In this document: positions 55,326 to 64,000 of the stretch, one piece after another
Layout: each line of letters begins with the position of its first letter
Position numbering within the stretch: the first letter of the stretch is position 1
Source: CAYRFQ01 sp964423615
GTDB lineage: Bacteria > Planctomycetota > Planctomycetia > Gemmatales > Gemmataceae
NCBI GenBank assembly: GCA_964423615.1
Contig: CAYRFQ010000001.1
Span: 1-64,000, forward strand
Length of the DNA stretch: 64,000 nucleotides
Reading direction: 5' to 3'
The notes under the pieces: generated by a model
Told to the model about the DNA's origin: nothing
Seen by the model: only the letters and a program-made list of their open reading frames with translations
Databases searched by the model: none
Made by a program: the position numbers and the translations under genes

Positions 55326-56762
55326 ATGCCCCAAGTGATCAAATGTCCCCACTGTCAGAATGCCATGCAAGTGCCCGACAATGCGGCAGGCAGAACAGTC
55401 CGTTGTCCCACTGTCACCTGTAAGAAAATTTTTGCGGTACCAGGCAAACCCGGGGCAGTCCAGCAGCAAGTTCCAACCCCATCGGCGGCAGCCGCTTCTG
55501 GGCCTACTTCGGCTGGAAGTTCCCAAAAAGGATCGGGACTTTCTGCTGGTGGAGCAAGTGAGCCTTCGACGTGTCCAGCTTGTAGTTCGCCATGGACCGA
55601 GGGGGCCATCGCTTGTATGGACTGCGGGTACATGCTCCAACAAGAGCAACCCAAGGGAAGTGAAGCGGGTGGTCCACCCAACTTGTGCGCGAACGATGCT
55701 TGTGGCGTGGCTAATCCTCCCGGCGTCCGGGATTGTCAACGTTGTGGCTCGCCTCTGCCTGTTCCGGAAGGGGAAATCCTGCTCGGACGGTATCGCGTCG
55801 TCAAACTACTGAAGATGGGTGGGTTTGGTGCCGTCTATAAGGCCGTCGACACCAAAAAGGGTGACCGAGAAGTAGCCATCAAAGATATGATCGGCTCGGA
55901 CCCTCAAGAGTTCAAGATCCGCCTCAACTTCTTCCGTCGTGAAGCCCAAATCCTCAAAGGTTTGGACAAGATTCCGATCGTCCCGACTGTCTACGACTTT
56001 GCCGAAGAAGGCCAACGTGCTCAGCTTGTGATGGAATTCATTCGCGGCAAAGACTTGTTAGACCTGTTGGAAGAGCGAGGCAACAACAAGGCCTTCCCCG
56101 TGGCCCAAGTCGTCAAGTGGGGCATCAGCATCTGTGACGTTCTGAGTTACATGCACAACCAGTCACCACCATTGATCCACCGGGACCTGAAACCCGACAA
56201 CATCATGTTGCTCAACGACCAAAAGTCGATCAAGATGATCGACTTCGGGACGGCGCGTGACATGGGCAAGACCATGCAGGAACGGGCTAAGAAAAAGACG
56301 GTCGTCTACACCGAAGGGTACGCTCCACCCGAGCAGGTCCTGGGAAAGCCCGAGGCACGCAGTGACCTATTCTCTTTGGCCGCGACGCTGTACCACCTCG
56401 TCACCGGGGAAGAACCCAACGGCACGTTCACCGGGCAAGAGATTGGCACCACTCTGAAGGATCCGAATTGTAAAATTCCACCCAACGAACGTTGGTTTTA
56501 CGAACTCATCCGAATTAATTTGGCCGAGGACACTGACGACCGCTACTACTCAGCCAAGGAGTTCAAACGAGACCTCGAACAACAACGGGTCACCACCCAA
56601 ATCGCCTGTGGTAAATGCAAAACCATTAACGAAGTACGTGTGCCTTTCTGCAAGAAATGCGCCGAGCCACTCACCGAAGCACACGCCCACTGCAACTCGT
56701 GCGGCAAGGACAATCGCATGGGTAGTCGGTTTTGTATCTACTGTGGAAATCGTATTCGCTAG
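55326..56762 (+). CDS. Serine/threonine protein kinase flanked by zinc ribbons
   Basis: This 478-residue protein starts MPQVIKCPHCQN. An N-terminal zinc-ribbon (IKCPHCQNAMQVPDN) is followed by two more cysteine pairs (TCPACSSPW, CMDCGYML; CANDACGVAN, CQRCGSPL). The kinase domain spans about 151-420: GGFGAVYKAV, Lys186 in VAIKDM, HRDLKPDN at 285-292 and DFGTARDMG from 305, all catalytic residues present. The C-terminal 50 residues have further cysteine pairs (CGKCKTINE, CKKCAEPL, CNSCGKDN, CIYCGNRI). It lies between the FHA and PP2C genes. Confidence 0.93.
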   Translation: MPQVIKCPHCQNAMQVPDNAAGRTVRCPTVTCKKIFAVPGKPGAVQQQVPTPSAAAASGPTSAGSSQKGSGLSAGGASEPSTCPACSSPWTEGAIACMDCGYMLQQEQPKGSEAGGPPNLCANDACGVANPPGVRDCQRCGSPLPVPEGEILLGRYRVVKLLKMGGFGAVYKAVDTKKGDREVAIKDMIGSDPQEFKIRLNFFRREAQILKGLDKIPIVPTVYDFAEEGQRAQLVMEFIRGKDLLDLLEERGNNKAFPVAQVVKWGISICDVLSYMHNQSPPLIHRDLKPDNIMLLNDQKSIKMIDFGTARDMGKTMQERAKKKTVVYTEGYAPPEQVLGKPEARSDLFSLAATLYHLVTGEEPNGTFTGQEIGTTLKDPNCKIPPNERWFYELIRINLAEDTDDRYYSAKEFKRDLEQQRVTTQIACGKCKTINEVRVPFCKKCAEPLTEAHAHCNSCGKDNRMGSRFCIYCGNRIR

Positions 56763-56839
56763 GCGTGCGAGGTGGAAGCCGCCAGGCAGGAATGCTGGCC
56801 CTTTTTCCTTACACCAAACATCCTAATAAGGCTGGAATT

Positions 56840-59368
56840 ATGTCTCCGAATGCCCCAGATCCGACCCCTCGCAAGGCAGGAGGCCTGTGGGCCCGTTTGT
56901 TCGGCGTCCAGAATGATGCCCCACCCGAGCCGGATGAGAAGCAGCAATGTGCACAGGAAAGCGAGTCGGCAGAGCCAGCTTCTTCTAGTTCCCTCACCGA
57001 ACAGCAACAACCTCCCAGAGCCCAAAGGGTCGATCAATCCTCATCTGCGGTTCCGGAAGACGCCGAACCCGCAGGTGATGACCAAACCGGTGGAAAGCTT
57101 CCAGATGAGGTCGAATCGGTGTTCGAGACCCAAACAGAACCCTCCGGACTTCCCTTTGCGGAAGTCAATTTGGATGGACCACCGGGACAAGGGTATGTGT
57201 CGACTGAACTCGGAGATGAAGATGAGGAACTCCTCAAAGCTCAATCTCCGACGGAGCTCGACTCCGAAGACGGCATTGCCGAACCGATGTCTGGTCCTCT
57301 AAATGAACCGATTCCCGAAGTTCCACAACTACCCGAAGGCCTGCTGTCCAGCAACTCAACGCTCGCAGAAATGCCCGAGGTGGTGACCGGTCCCATCTCC
57401 GACGAATACACGTTGGAAATTCCTCCGACCGAACCACCCGTTGAGGCTGAACCCCCCGCGCAGCCATTGTTGAAATGCCCAGCTTGCTCGGCGATTGTCA
57501 GCGAACCGACGTTCTGCCCAGAGTGCGGATACATGTTTACAGGTAATGAAAGGACTTCGGCTGTTACTCCTGCCGTCGGTGTTCCTGAAGAAGCGACCGC
57601 CGCCACATCTCACGTCGCTCCCCAAGTTCCTCTCCAGGATCGATATCAGGTCGGCGAGTTGATCTCCCAACGTGGTGGTCTTTATTACTACCGTGGAACC
57701 GACCTGATGGACCCATCTGGGACCCCAGCGCCGGTCCTCATTCTAGCCGGTCCAACGACGACATCCCAACCAAGTCTCCCAGTCGCCGAGGTCGAGCCGG
57801 TTGACCAGAACGTCGAAGATGGGTTCGAAGATTTTCTTGCTGACTTCGACGATGGACCTTTGGGAGAACTCATCGAGGATGGGGTGAATTGGCCGAGCAT
57901 CAGTTGGGAAAAAGCCATCCGGGACAACGCCGATCACCCCAGCATCCCGCAGGTTCTGGACCAGTTCGTTGAAGGTGACTTTGAGTATCTGATCGTCGAA
58001 ACGGTCTCCGGACCAATCCTGTGGGACGCCTGGTCTGATCCCGAAACGACCTATGCCATGCGTTATGGATGGCTCATTCAAATTGCTGCTGGACTTCGCG
58101 CGATTCATCAAAGCGGGGCGATTCTCGAGGCGTTACAGCCTGACAAGGTGACTGTAAACGAGTCCGGTCATGCAGTGCTAAGTGACTTGACCGATCTGCT
58201 TCCGATCCCAGTGCCTGCCAATGCCCAGATTCGCGGTTCGCTGTATACGGCCCCAGAACTGATGATCAGCCCTGAAACGGCGACGGCCCAAGCCGACATG
58301 TATAGCTTTGGTGCGATGCTCTATGCCCTTGAGTATCTTGGTCATCATCTTCAAGAAAGCGACTTCGAACATCAGTTCTCTCCCAAGCTGATCACCGATC
58401 GATACCCAGACGTCCATCCGGCGTTCAACCGTCTTATCCTCAAAACTTTCAATCGCGACCAGTTCATGCGTTTTCCGACGGACGAAGCTTCGAAAACGGA
58501 TCCGACTGGATTTACCGAGTTGATCCGAACCTTGAGCGTCTGCCAGAAGACGTTTGATCGAGTCCGCCTGGACATTGCGGCGTGGACGACGACCGGAATG
58601 ATCCGGACAGGAAATGAAGATGCGTTCGCGCTTCTGCACGCCTCCGAATCGCGTGAGGACGAATTGACCGAGTACGCTTTGGTACTTCTTGCGGACGGAA
58701 TGGGTGGTTACGACGCCGGGGAAGTCGCTGCGGCCATGGCGTTGAAAGAGCTTCGAGCGAAGTTATTAGAACATCCGATCTTTTCCGCCGTAGCCGGAAA
58801 AGAACCACCACCTGACGGAACGTTCGACCTCGATACGTGTAAGGAGTTGCTCAAGGAGGCCCTTCGCCACGCCAACAAAACGGTCTACACAGCATCTCGC
58901 ACTCCCGGCGAGGGGAAACGAGGGATGGGTTGCACCGCCGAGGCCATTTACGTCGATGATCAAAACGTCGTGGTCGGGCATGTCGGAGACAGCCGTACTT
59001 ACCACTTGACGAATGGCCAACTCGTGCAGCTGACACGCGATCATACGTGGGTCAATCGGATGGTCGAACTCGGAAAACTGACTCCGGAAGAAGCCGAAAC
59101 CCACGACCGAAAGAACGAACTCCAGCAAGCCATCGGTGGGCAGCCCGATGTCACTCCCGAAATGTACCAAGCCAAACTCAACCGAGGTGACTGGCTTCTT
59201 GTGTGTTCCGATGGGCTGAACGATAAAGTCCCCGACGCTGACATCGTCAAGATGCTCACCCGAGAAACCTCCGGGTCGGCCGAAGATGCTGCCAAACGAT
59301 TATTGAATTTAGTGAACCTACGCGGCGCGACAGATAACACGACCGTTGTTGTCATTCGTGCAAGTTGA
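56840..59368 (+). CDS. Pseudokinase-PP2C phosphatase fusion with zinc ribbon
   Basis: This 842-residue protein starts MSPNAPDPTPRKAGGLWARL. Residues 1-205 are acidic and disordered. A zinc ribbon lies at about 211-237 (CPACSAIVSEPTFCPECG). From about 270 to 560 it follows a kinase-like layout, but the catalytic HRD-x-K-x-x-N and DFG motifs are replaced: LEALQPDKVTVNESG and LSDLTDLL occupy their places. A PP2C phosphatase domain follows from about 584: TGMIRTGNEDAF, LADGMGGYDAGE, GHVGDSRTYHL, SDGLNDKVPD and GATDNTTVVVI. All aspartates needed for Mn2+/Mg2+ are visible. It lies 77 nt after the kinase. Confidence 0.88.
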   Translation: MSPNAPDPTPRKAGGLWARLFGVQNDAPPEPDEKQQCAQESESAEPASSSSLTEQQQPPRAQRVDQSSSAVPEDAEPAGDDQTGGKLPDEVESVFETQTEPSGLPFAEVNLDGPPGQGYVSTELGDEDEELLKAQSPTELDSEDGIAEPMSGPLNEPIPEVPQLPEGLLSSNSTLAEMPEVVTGPISDEYTLEIPPTEPPVEAEPPAQPLLKCPACSAIVSEPTFCPECGYMFTGNERTSAVTPAVGVPEEATAATSHVAPQVPLQDRYQVGELISQRGGLYYYRGTDLMDPSGTPAPVLILAGPTTTSQPSLPVAEVEPVDQNVEDGFEDFLADFDDGPLGELIEDGVNWPSISWEKAIRDNADHPSIPQVLDQFVEGDFEYLIVETVSGPILWDAWSDPETTYAMRYGWLIQIAAGLRAIHQSGAILEALQPDKVTVNESGHAVLSDLTDLLPIPVPANAQIRGSLYTAPELMISPETATAQADMYSFGAMLYALEYLGHHLQESDFEHQFSPKLITDRYPDVHPAFNRLILKTFNRDQFMRFPTDEASKTDPTGFTELIRTLSVCQKTFDRVRLDIAAWTTTGMIRTGNEDAFALLHASESREDELTEYALVLLADGMGGYDAGEVAAAMALKELRAKLLEHPIFSAVAGKEPPPDGTFDLDTCKELLKEALRHANKTVYTASRTPGEGKRGMGCTAEAIYVDDQNVVVGHVGDSRTYHLTNGQLVQLTRDHTWVNRMVELGKLTPEEAETHDRKNELQQAIGGQPDVTPEMYQAKLNRGDWLLVCSDGLNDKVPDADIVKMLTRETSGSAEDAAKRLLNLVNLRGATDNTTVVVIRAS

Positions 59369-59503
59369 AACAGGAAACGAGAATCCAGATACCAACCTCG
59401 GATGATCTAGAAAATACAGGACGGTTTTATTGACACGAATGAAATGAATGTCGCCCCTGGGCTCTTGTCTCTCAGTTCCTTGTTTTTCCTGTAACTTACT
59501 CAC

Positions 59504-60298
59504 ATGGTCGAAAAAATCTGGACTCTCCAGCTTGGTAGTGGACCCCTCATCGCAACGGCCATCCACGACGGCCACGACACACGCGACGAGGTTACAAGAC
59601 ATTTCGCGTTGGACAAGGCGGACCGTCTGCGGGAAGAGGATCCCTTCACGGGGTTGTGGACGGAGTTCGCACCGACGCGTTTGCTCGGAACGAAATCGCG
59701 GTTCCAGGTTGACTTGAACAGGCCCCGCGGACAAGCCGTTTACCGCACTCCGGCAGATGCTTGGGGCCTTACTGTTTGGAAAGGCAATCCCTCCGAAGAA
59801 ATGTTCCAACGGTCTTTGGCGGAGTACGACCTGTTTTACGACACCATGCAAACTCTGTTGTCCGAGAAAGTCAAGCAAAATGGTCACTTTGTCGTATTCG
59901 ATCTGCATTCTTACAACCATCGACGCTCGGGTCCCGCAGGACCGGCAGCCGATCTCGAGGGGAATCCGCAAGTCAATGTCGGCACCGGGACGATGAACCG
60001 TCAACTCTGGGGCCCAGTGGTTGATGCGTTCCTGAGAGAGTTGCGGGGATTCCCATTTCCTGGAGGGAACCTGGACGTCCGGGAAAACGTTAAGTTTTTC
60101 GGAGGCAACTGGCCTCGATGGATTCATCAGAACTTTCCCGAAAACGGTGTAGCCATTGCGATTGAATTCAAGAAGTTCTTCATGGACGAGTGGACGGGCC
60201 AACTCAACATGGAGTGTATCGAAGCGATTCGCGACGCTCTTGAGTCGACTGTCCCAGCTGTCGTGCAGGCGTTGGAGAGTGTCAAATCTGCGAACTGA
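59504..60298 (+). CDS. N-formylglutamate amidohydrolase-like protein
   Basis: This 264-residue cytoplasmic metalloenzyme is of the FGase/HutG2 (pfam05013) type. Features are IATAIHDGHDTRDEV near the N-terminus, VDLNRPRGQAVYR, FVVFDLHSYNHRR (the metal-binding DxHSY motif), and GVAIAIEFKKFFMDEWTG near the C-terminus. Members release formate from N-formylglutamate or act on related N-acyl-amino acids. No histidine-degradation genes are adjacent, so the physiological substrate is open. No clear ribosome site precedes the ATG. Confidence 0.85.
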   Translation: MVEKIWTLQLGSGPLIATAIHDGHDTRDEVTRHFALDKADRLREEDPFTGLWTEFAPTRLLGTKSRFQVDLNRPRGQAVYRTPADAWGLTVWKGNPSEEMFQRSLAEYDLFYDTMQTLLSEKVKQNGHFVVFDLHSYNHRRSGPAGPAADLEGNPQVNVGTGTMNRQLWGPVVDAFLRELRGFPFPGGNLDVRENVKFFGGNWPRWIHQNFPENGVAIAIEFKKFFMDEWTGQLNMECIEAIRDALESTVPAVVQALESVKSAN

Positions 60299-60801
60299 TC
60301 TCGTTGTGGGAATTGGTCAAATTCGAGATTCCATCGGGAGTTTTCTCCGCTCAGACCTCGAAAGTCAAGAACGGCTGCCACGAAACGTTGTCTTTCCTTG
60401 GGATCGAAGACCTGGTCTCATTGGTTTGCGGAAAGTCTTCTGGTTGCACTTTGATCGCAGTTACTCATTTTCTTGTTCGGAGTGTCTCCCACAATAACAC
60501 TTTTCGGCAGAAGGGATTCCCGGCTGCCACACCGATTGGCCACACTCGATACGCAGTTCCCAGAAATCCTGGGTAAAATATTCTTGCACGTCGTGCTCTT
60601 ATCTGGCAAGATCTCAAGATAAGCTGGTGAAATAGTATTCCTTCCTTCACAGTTGTCATGCCGGTTCCATTCCGGTTCGACGACTTTCGTCATCCCGACC
60701 CAAGTGAGACCCCAAGCTATCTCCCGCTGCGTTGTCCGATCACGCCGCCGAAGCATCGTGAACGTGTCGATGTTGCGAATTTTGCGATAGGAGCCGTTTG
60801 T
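60299..60801. other. 503-bp spacer, no gene seen
   Basis: Frames on both strands in this spacer are short and look non-coding. The 3' part (from 60658) is open in the frame of the next gene, but the signal peptide starts only at 60802. No RNA gene or repeat was recognised. Confidence 0.4.
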
Positions 60802-62253
60802 ATGAAACTGACCACACGCCTTGGACTGACTGTCCTGGCGATTTTGCTTGTTAGCCTGCCCAATGCACGGAGTCAAGACAAAGACTCAACAGGAAAGGAC
60901 AAAACTGCGACGATTAAAGACGTGAGCTACTACAAGCAAGTCCGACCCTTGTTCCAACAACACTGTCAAGGATGTCACCAACCGTCCCGCGATAAAGGTG
61001 GGTTCGTCATGACTACCCACGCAAGTCTTTTCAAACAGGGCGACAGTGGGGAATTCGGAATAGTCAAGGGTCAGCCCAACAAGAGCTATCTGGTCGAGCG
61101 GATCATTCCCCACAACGGAAAACGCGCTGAGATGCCACCAGAAGGCGATCCTTTGACGGATTATCAAGTAAAACTGATCCAAACCTGGATTGCCGAGGGC
61201 GCGACGGACGACACGCCCGAAACGGCCAAAGTCATTGTCGATGCTGATCATCCCCCTGTCTATAACTTACCTCCCGTGATCACTTCGATTGATTACTCAC
61301 CAGACGGGAAAATACTCGCCGTGGCGGGGTATCACGAGGTAGTTTTGCACAAGGCTGATGGTTCGGGCCGTTTGGCTCGTTTGATCGGAGCTGCGGAACA
61401 AATTTCTTCGGTGGTGTTTTCTCCCAACGGGAAGTTACTCGCTGTAACCGGTGGTTCGCCCGGACGATTCGGAGAAGTTCAAATATGGGACGTTCGGAAG
61501 CATCGCCTCAAGCTCGCCAAGTCCATCACATTCGACACTGTCTACGGAGCGAGTTGGTCCAAAGACGGTTCCATTGTCGCGTTCGGGTGTGCCGACAACT
61601 CGACCCGCGCCATCAACGCAAGGACGGGAGAGCAGGTCTTCTTCAACGGCGGTCATAATGACTGGGTCCTTGACACCGTATTCTCTGTCAAAGACGATCA
61701 TCTCGTCACCGTGAGCCGAGACATGTCGATGAAGTTGAGTGTGGTAAAAACTTCCCGCTTGGTCGACAACATCACGAGTATCACTCCCGGTGCCCTAAAA
61801 GGCGGACTCATGACCGTCGACCGACACCCGACGAAAGACGAACTTGTTATCGGCGGGTCAGACGGTACACCTAAGATCTATAAAATGTTTCGGACCAAAG
61901 CTCGCAAGATCGGGGATGACTATAACCTGATCCGCAAGTTCGCCGCCATGCCCGGCCGCGTCTACACGGTCCGCTACAGCCACGACGGGAACAAAATCAT
62001 TTGCGGTAGTTCGGACACTGGAAAAGGTGAAATCCGGATTTACGATGCCAACAAAGGTAATCTGCTCACGAAGCTCAAGAGCATCACTGGGCCGATTTAC
62101 TCCGCCCAATTTAGTCCTGATGGAAAAGTCATCGCTTCGGCTGGTTTCGAAGGTGTTGTGCGTTTCCACGATGCAAAGACGGGGACCTTGATCCGCGAGT
62201 TAGTTCCGTTTCCCTTACGAGAACAACAAGCGAAAGCCAGCCAGCAGCAATAA
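60802..62253 (+). CDS. Exported cytochrome-c-type/WD40 protein
   Basis: This 483-residue protein has a signal peptide (LTVLAILLVSLPNARS). A haem-binding planctomycete cytochrome C domain follows with CxxCH in HCQGCHQPSRDKGG (Cys55-His59). From about residue 150 there are WD40-like repeats: SIDYSPDGKILAVAGYHEVV, SVVFSPNGKLLAVTGG, SWSKDGSIVAFGCADNSTRA and SAQFSPDGKVIASAGFEGVV. The start is chosen at 60802 with AGGAG 9 nt upstream. It lies 66 nt before the DUF1549-type gene, a pairing seen often in planctomycetes. The substrate is unknown. Confidence 0.87.
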   Translation: MKLTTRLGLTVLAILLVSLPNARSQDKDSTGKDKTATIKDVSYYKQVRPLFQQHCQGCHQPSRDKGGFVMTTHASLFKQGDSGEFGIVKGQPNKSYLVERIIPHNGKRAEMPPEGDPLTDYQVKLIQTWIAEGATDDTPETAKVIVDADHPPVYNLPPVITSIDYSPDGKILAVAGYHEVVLHKADGSGRLARLIGAAEQISSVVFSPNGKLLAVTGGSPGRFGEVQIWDVRKHRLKLAKSITFDTVYGASWSKDGSIVAFGCADNSTRAINARTGEQVFFNGGHNDWVLDTVFSVKDDHLVTVSRDMSMKLSVVKTSRLVDNITSITPGALKGGLMTVDRHPTKDELVIGGSDGTPKIYKMFRTKARKIGDDYNLIRKFAAMPGRVYTVRYSHDGNKIICGSSDTGKGEIRIYDANKGNLLTKLKSITGPIYSAQFSPDGKVIASAGFEGVVRFHDAKTGTLIRELVPFPLREQQAKASQQQ

Positions 62254-62319
62254 ACGGAAAGCCGCGCTCAAGAGAAAATGCAACAATATTCAAAATCCAC
62301 GAACACCCAGAAAGAGATA

Positions 62320-64000
62320 ATGAGTCACATGTGTACCTCTCCTCGATGGTTGTTAGCGCTTGCTGCGTTATTGCTTTCGGTAGCTTCTCTGCCTGCCGAC
62401 CAACCCGAGAAACTCCCGCCAGGTCGGAAGCTCGTCAAAGTTACCGCAACGCCTGCCAAGATCGAGCTGACTCACAAGTTTAGCTACGCCCAGGTCTTGT
62501 TGACTGGAGTCCTGGACAACGGCGATACGCTCGACCTCACCCGAATGGCCGAATTGAAAAACCCTCCAACAGCAGTCAAAGTGGATGATCGTCGTCTCGT
62601 TCGACCCATTGCCGACGGGTCCGGAACGCTCGAATTTAGGTTCAACGGAAAATCGGTTAATATCCCGTTTACAGTCACGAATCAGAAGAAGCATTACAAA
62701 GTGAGTTACGTTCGCGATGTCATTCCAGTAATGTCGAAAGCTGGGTGTAATGCCGGGACATGCCACGGAGCCCAAAAGGGGAAAAACGGTTTCCAACTGT
62801 CGCTAAGGGGCTATGACCCGACGTACGACTACCGAGCGTTGACCGACGACATCATGGGCCGTCGATTCAACCGAGCTGCCCCGGACCGGAGTTTAATGTT
62901 GCTCAAGCCGACTGGGGAAGTTGCCCACGTCGGTGGCGTGTTGATGCAACCCGGAGACCCGAAGTACGAAATCATCCGTTCGTGGATCAATGACGGGGTG
63001 AAACTAGACGCCGATACGCCTCGAGTCGCTAGCATCCGAGTGATTCCAGGAGAAGCAGTCATCCCGCTGCCAGATATGAAGCAGCAGATGCAGGTGATCG
63101 CGACGTATCCGAATGGCGAGACCCGCGACGTCACCGCCGAAGCTTTTCTCGAAAGCAGCAATACGGAAGTCGCCAAAGTCGACGAAAGAGGCCTTGTGCG
63201 AGCAATCCGACGAGGTGAAACGGCGATCCTAGCTCGCTATGAGGGGAAGTATGTTGCGGCCCCACTAATCGTCATGGGGGATCGTCGCGGGTTCGTTTGG
63301 AAAGAAGTTCCCGAGTACAACTACATCGACTCACTGGTCTACGCCAAACTGAAAAGAGTGAAAGTCCAGGCCGGAGAAGTGTGCACCGACGCCGAGTTCG
63401 TTCGCCGAGTCTACCTCGACCTCACGGGCTTGCCCCCATCCGCCGAGGTTGTGAAAAGTTTCCTGGCCGACAAAACCGAATCACGGAAAAAACGCGAACA
63501 GCTCGTCGACCAACTCATCGGCGATTCCAACTTCGTCGATCACTGGACCAATAAGTGGGCCGACTTACTGCAAGTCAACAGCAAGTTCCTCGGACTCGAA
63601 GGTGCCCGGAAGTTTCGATCGTGGATTCATGATGCCGTCGAAAAGAACATGCCGTATGACAAGTTCAGCTACGAAATCTTGACGGCCCAAGGCTCGAACA
63701 TGCAAAATCCCGCCGCGGCTTACTGGAAGATTCTCCGCAAGCCCGACGAAGCGATGGAGAACACAACGCACTTGTTCCTCGCGGTACGATTTAACTGTAA
63801 CAAGTGTCACGACCACCCCTTCGAACGTTGGACCCAAAACGACTACTATCATTTGGCCGCCTACTTTGCCCAGGTTGGACGTAAAGGGGACCCCAAGTAT
63901 AAAGGCAAACGGATTGGTGGGACGGCCGTGATGGGTGCTCAACCTCTTGTCGAAATCATTTACGATACGAACAAGGGAAAGATGATACACGAACGGACGG
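62320..64000 (+). CDS. DUF1549-type cytochrome-like protein, N-terminal part (runs off the right edge)
   Basis: The reading frame is open from ATG 62320 through the window end, so at least 560 residues are encoded. A signal peptide is at residues 8-27 (PRWLLALAALLLSVASLPAD). A haem-like motif GCNAGTCHGAQKGKNGFQLS begins near residue 146, and an Ig-like (Big_2) segment follows (VIATYPNGETRDVTAEAF). The DUF1549 domain has RRVYLDLTGLPPSAE and RFNCNKCHDHPFERWTQ. DUF1553 would be expected beyond 64000. Such proteins are exported, of unknown enzymatic function, and are frequent beside WD40/cytochrome genes like the one upstream. Confidence 0.9.
   Translation, partial: MSHMCTSPRWLLALAALLLSVASLPADQPEKLPPGRKLVKVTATPAKIELTHKFSYAQVLLTGVLDNGDTLDLTRMAELKNPPTAVKVDDRRLVRPIADGSGTLEFRFNGKSVNIPFTVTNQKKHYKVSYVRDVIPVMSKAGCNAGTCHGAQKGKNGFQLSLRGYDPTYDYRALTDDIMGRRFNRAAPDRSLMLLKPTGEVAHVGGVLMQPGDPKYEIIRSWINDGVKLDADTPRVASIRVIPGEAVIPLPDMKQQMQVIATYPNGETRDVTAEAFLESSNTEVAKVDERGLVRAIRRGETAILARYEGKYVAAPLIVMGDRRGFVWKEVPEYNYIDSLVYAKLKRVKVQAGEVCTDAEFVRRVYLDLTGLPPSAEVVKSFLADKTESRKKREQLVDQLIGDSNFVDHWTNKWADLLQVNSKFLGLEGARKFRSWIHDAVEKNMPYDKFSYEILTAQGSNMQNPAAAYWKILRKPDEAMENTTHLFLAVRFNCNKCHDHPFERWTQNDYYHLAAYFAQVGRKGDPKYKGKRIGGTAVMGAQPLVEIIYDTNKGKMIHERT

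Overview
The window looks like a chromosome segment of a planctomycete, probably from the Gemmatales/Gemmataceae side. The evidence is the combination of a TIGR02996-type Gemmata repeat-companion domain (33906-35156), a PVC-type secreted protein with a C-terminal haem-binding domain (47533-50544), DUF1549-type and WD40/cytochrome proteins (60802-64000), a sulfatase, a Tat-exported Gfo/Idh/MocA oxidoreductase, eukaryotic-like Ser/Thr kinases with zinc ribbons, and clustered groEL copies. The genus assignment is not resolved.

Layout. (1) 1-2.5 kb: a chaperonin cluster groEL-groES-groEL on the minus strand. It has what looks like a sigma-54 promoter and upstream palindromes instead of a CIRCE element. 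(2) 2.7-12.4 kb: assorted housekeeping genes (MarC, an FAD oxidoreductase, a Ca2+/H+ antiporter, a baeRF-like protein, a YkgJ-like cysteine cluster protein, a VOC protein, a circularly permuted ATP-grasp protein). (3) 12.5-27.1 kb: the S10-spc ribosomal protein cluster on the minus strand, in transcription order rpsJ // rplD-rplW-rplB-rpsS-(tRNA-fMet)-rplV-rpsC-rplP-rpmC-rpsQ-rplN-rplE-rpsN-rpsH-rplF-rplR-rpsE-rplO-secY-adk-map-enolase-superfamily gene. The cluster is atypical. rplC (L3), rplX (L24) and rpmD (L30) are absent from their usual places. rpsJ is cut off by a strong terminator. An initiator-like tRNA sits between rpsS and rplV. rpsC and rplP overlap by 77 nt in different frames. L4 and S17 carry long acidic tails. 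(4) 27.3-47.2 kb: mostly plus-strand planctomycete accessory genes (CYTH protein, DUF6263-like protein, sulfatase, esterase plus a caspase-like protein, ApbE, SUMF1-like protein, pentahaem cytochrome, TPR protein, RecG). A dispersed intergenic repeat family lies between several of them. (5) 47.5-53.9 kb: two very large secreted proteins on the minus strand. (6) 54.2-59.4 kb: a signalling cassette of a membrane FHA protein, a zinc-ribbon Ser/Thr kinase and a pseudokinase-PP2C fusion. (7) 59.5-64 kb: an N-formylglutamate amidohydrolase-like protein, then a cytochrome/WD40 protein and the start of a DUF1549-type protein that runs off the right edge.

Functionally, the minus-strand core links translation (ribosomal proteins, initiator tRNA, methionine aminopeptidase), secretion (SecY) and adenylate balance (Adk). 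The surrounding genes are largely exported or envelope-associated proteins. The strongest candidates for new biology are the sigma-54/palindrome control region of groEL, the rearranged ribosomal cluster with its dual-coding overlap and acidic tails, the lipocalin-like/caspase-like protein, and the FHA-kinase-pseudokinase/PP2C cassette. All family calls come from reading sequence motifs. No database search was run.
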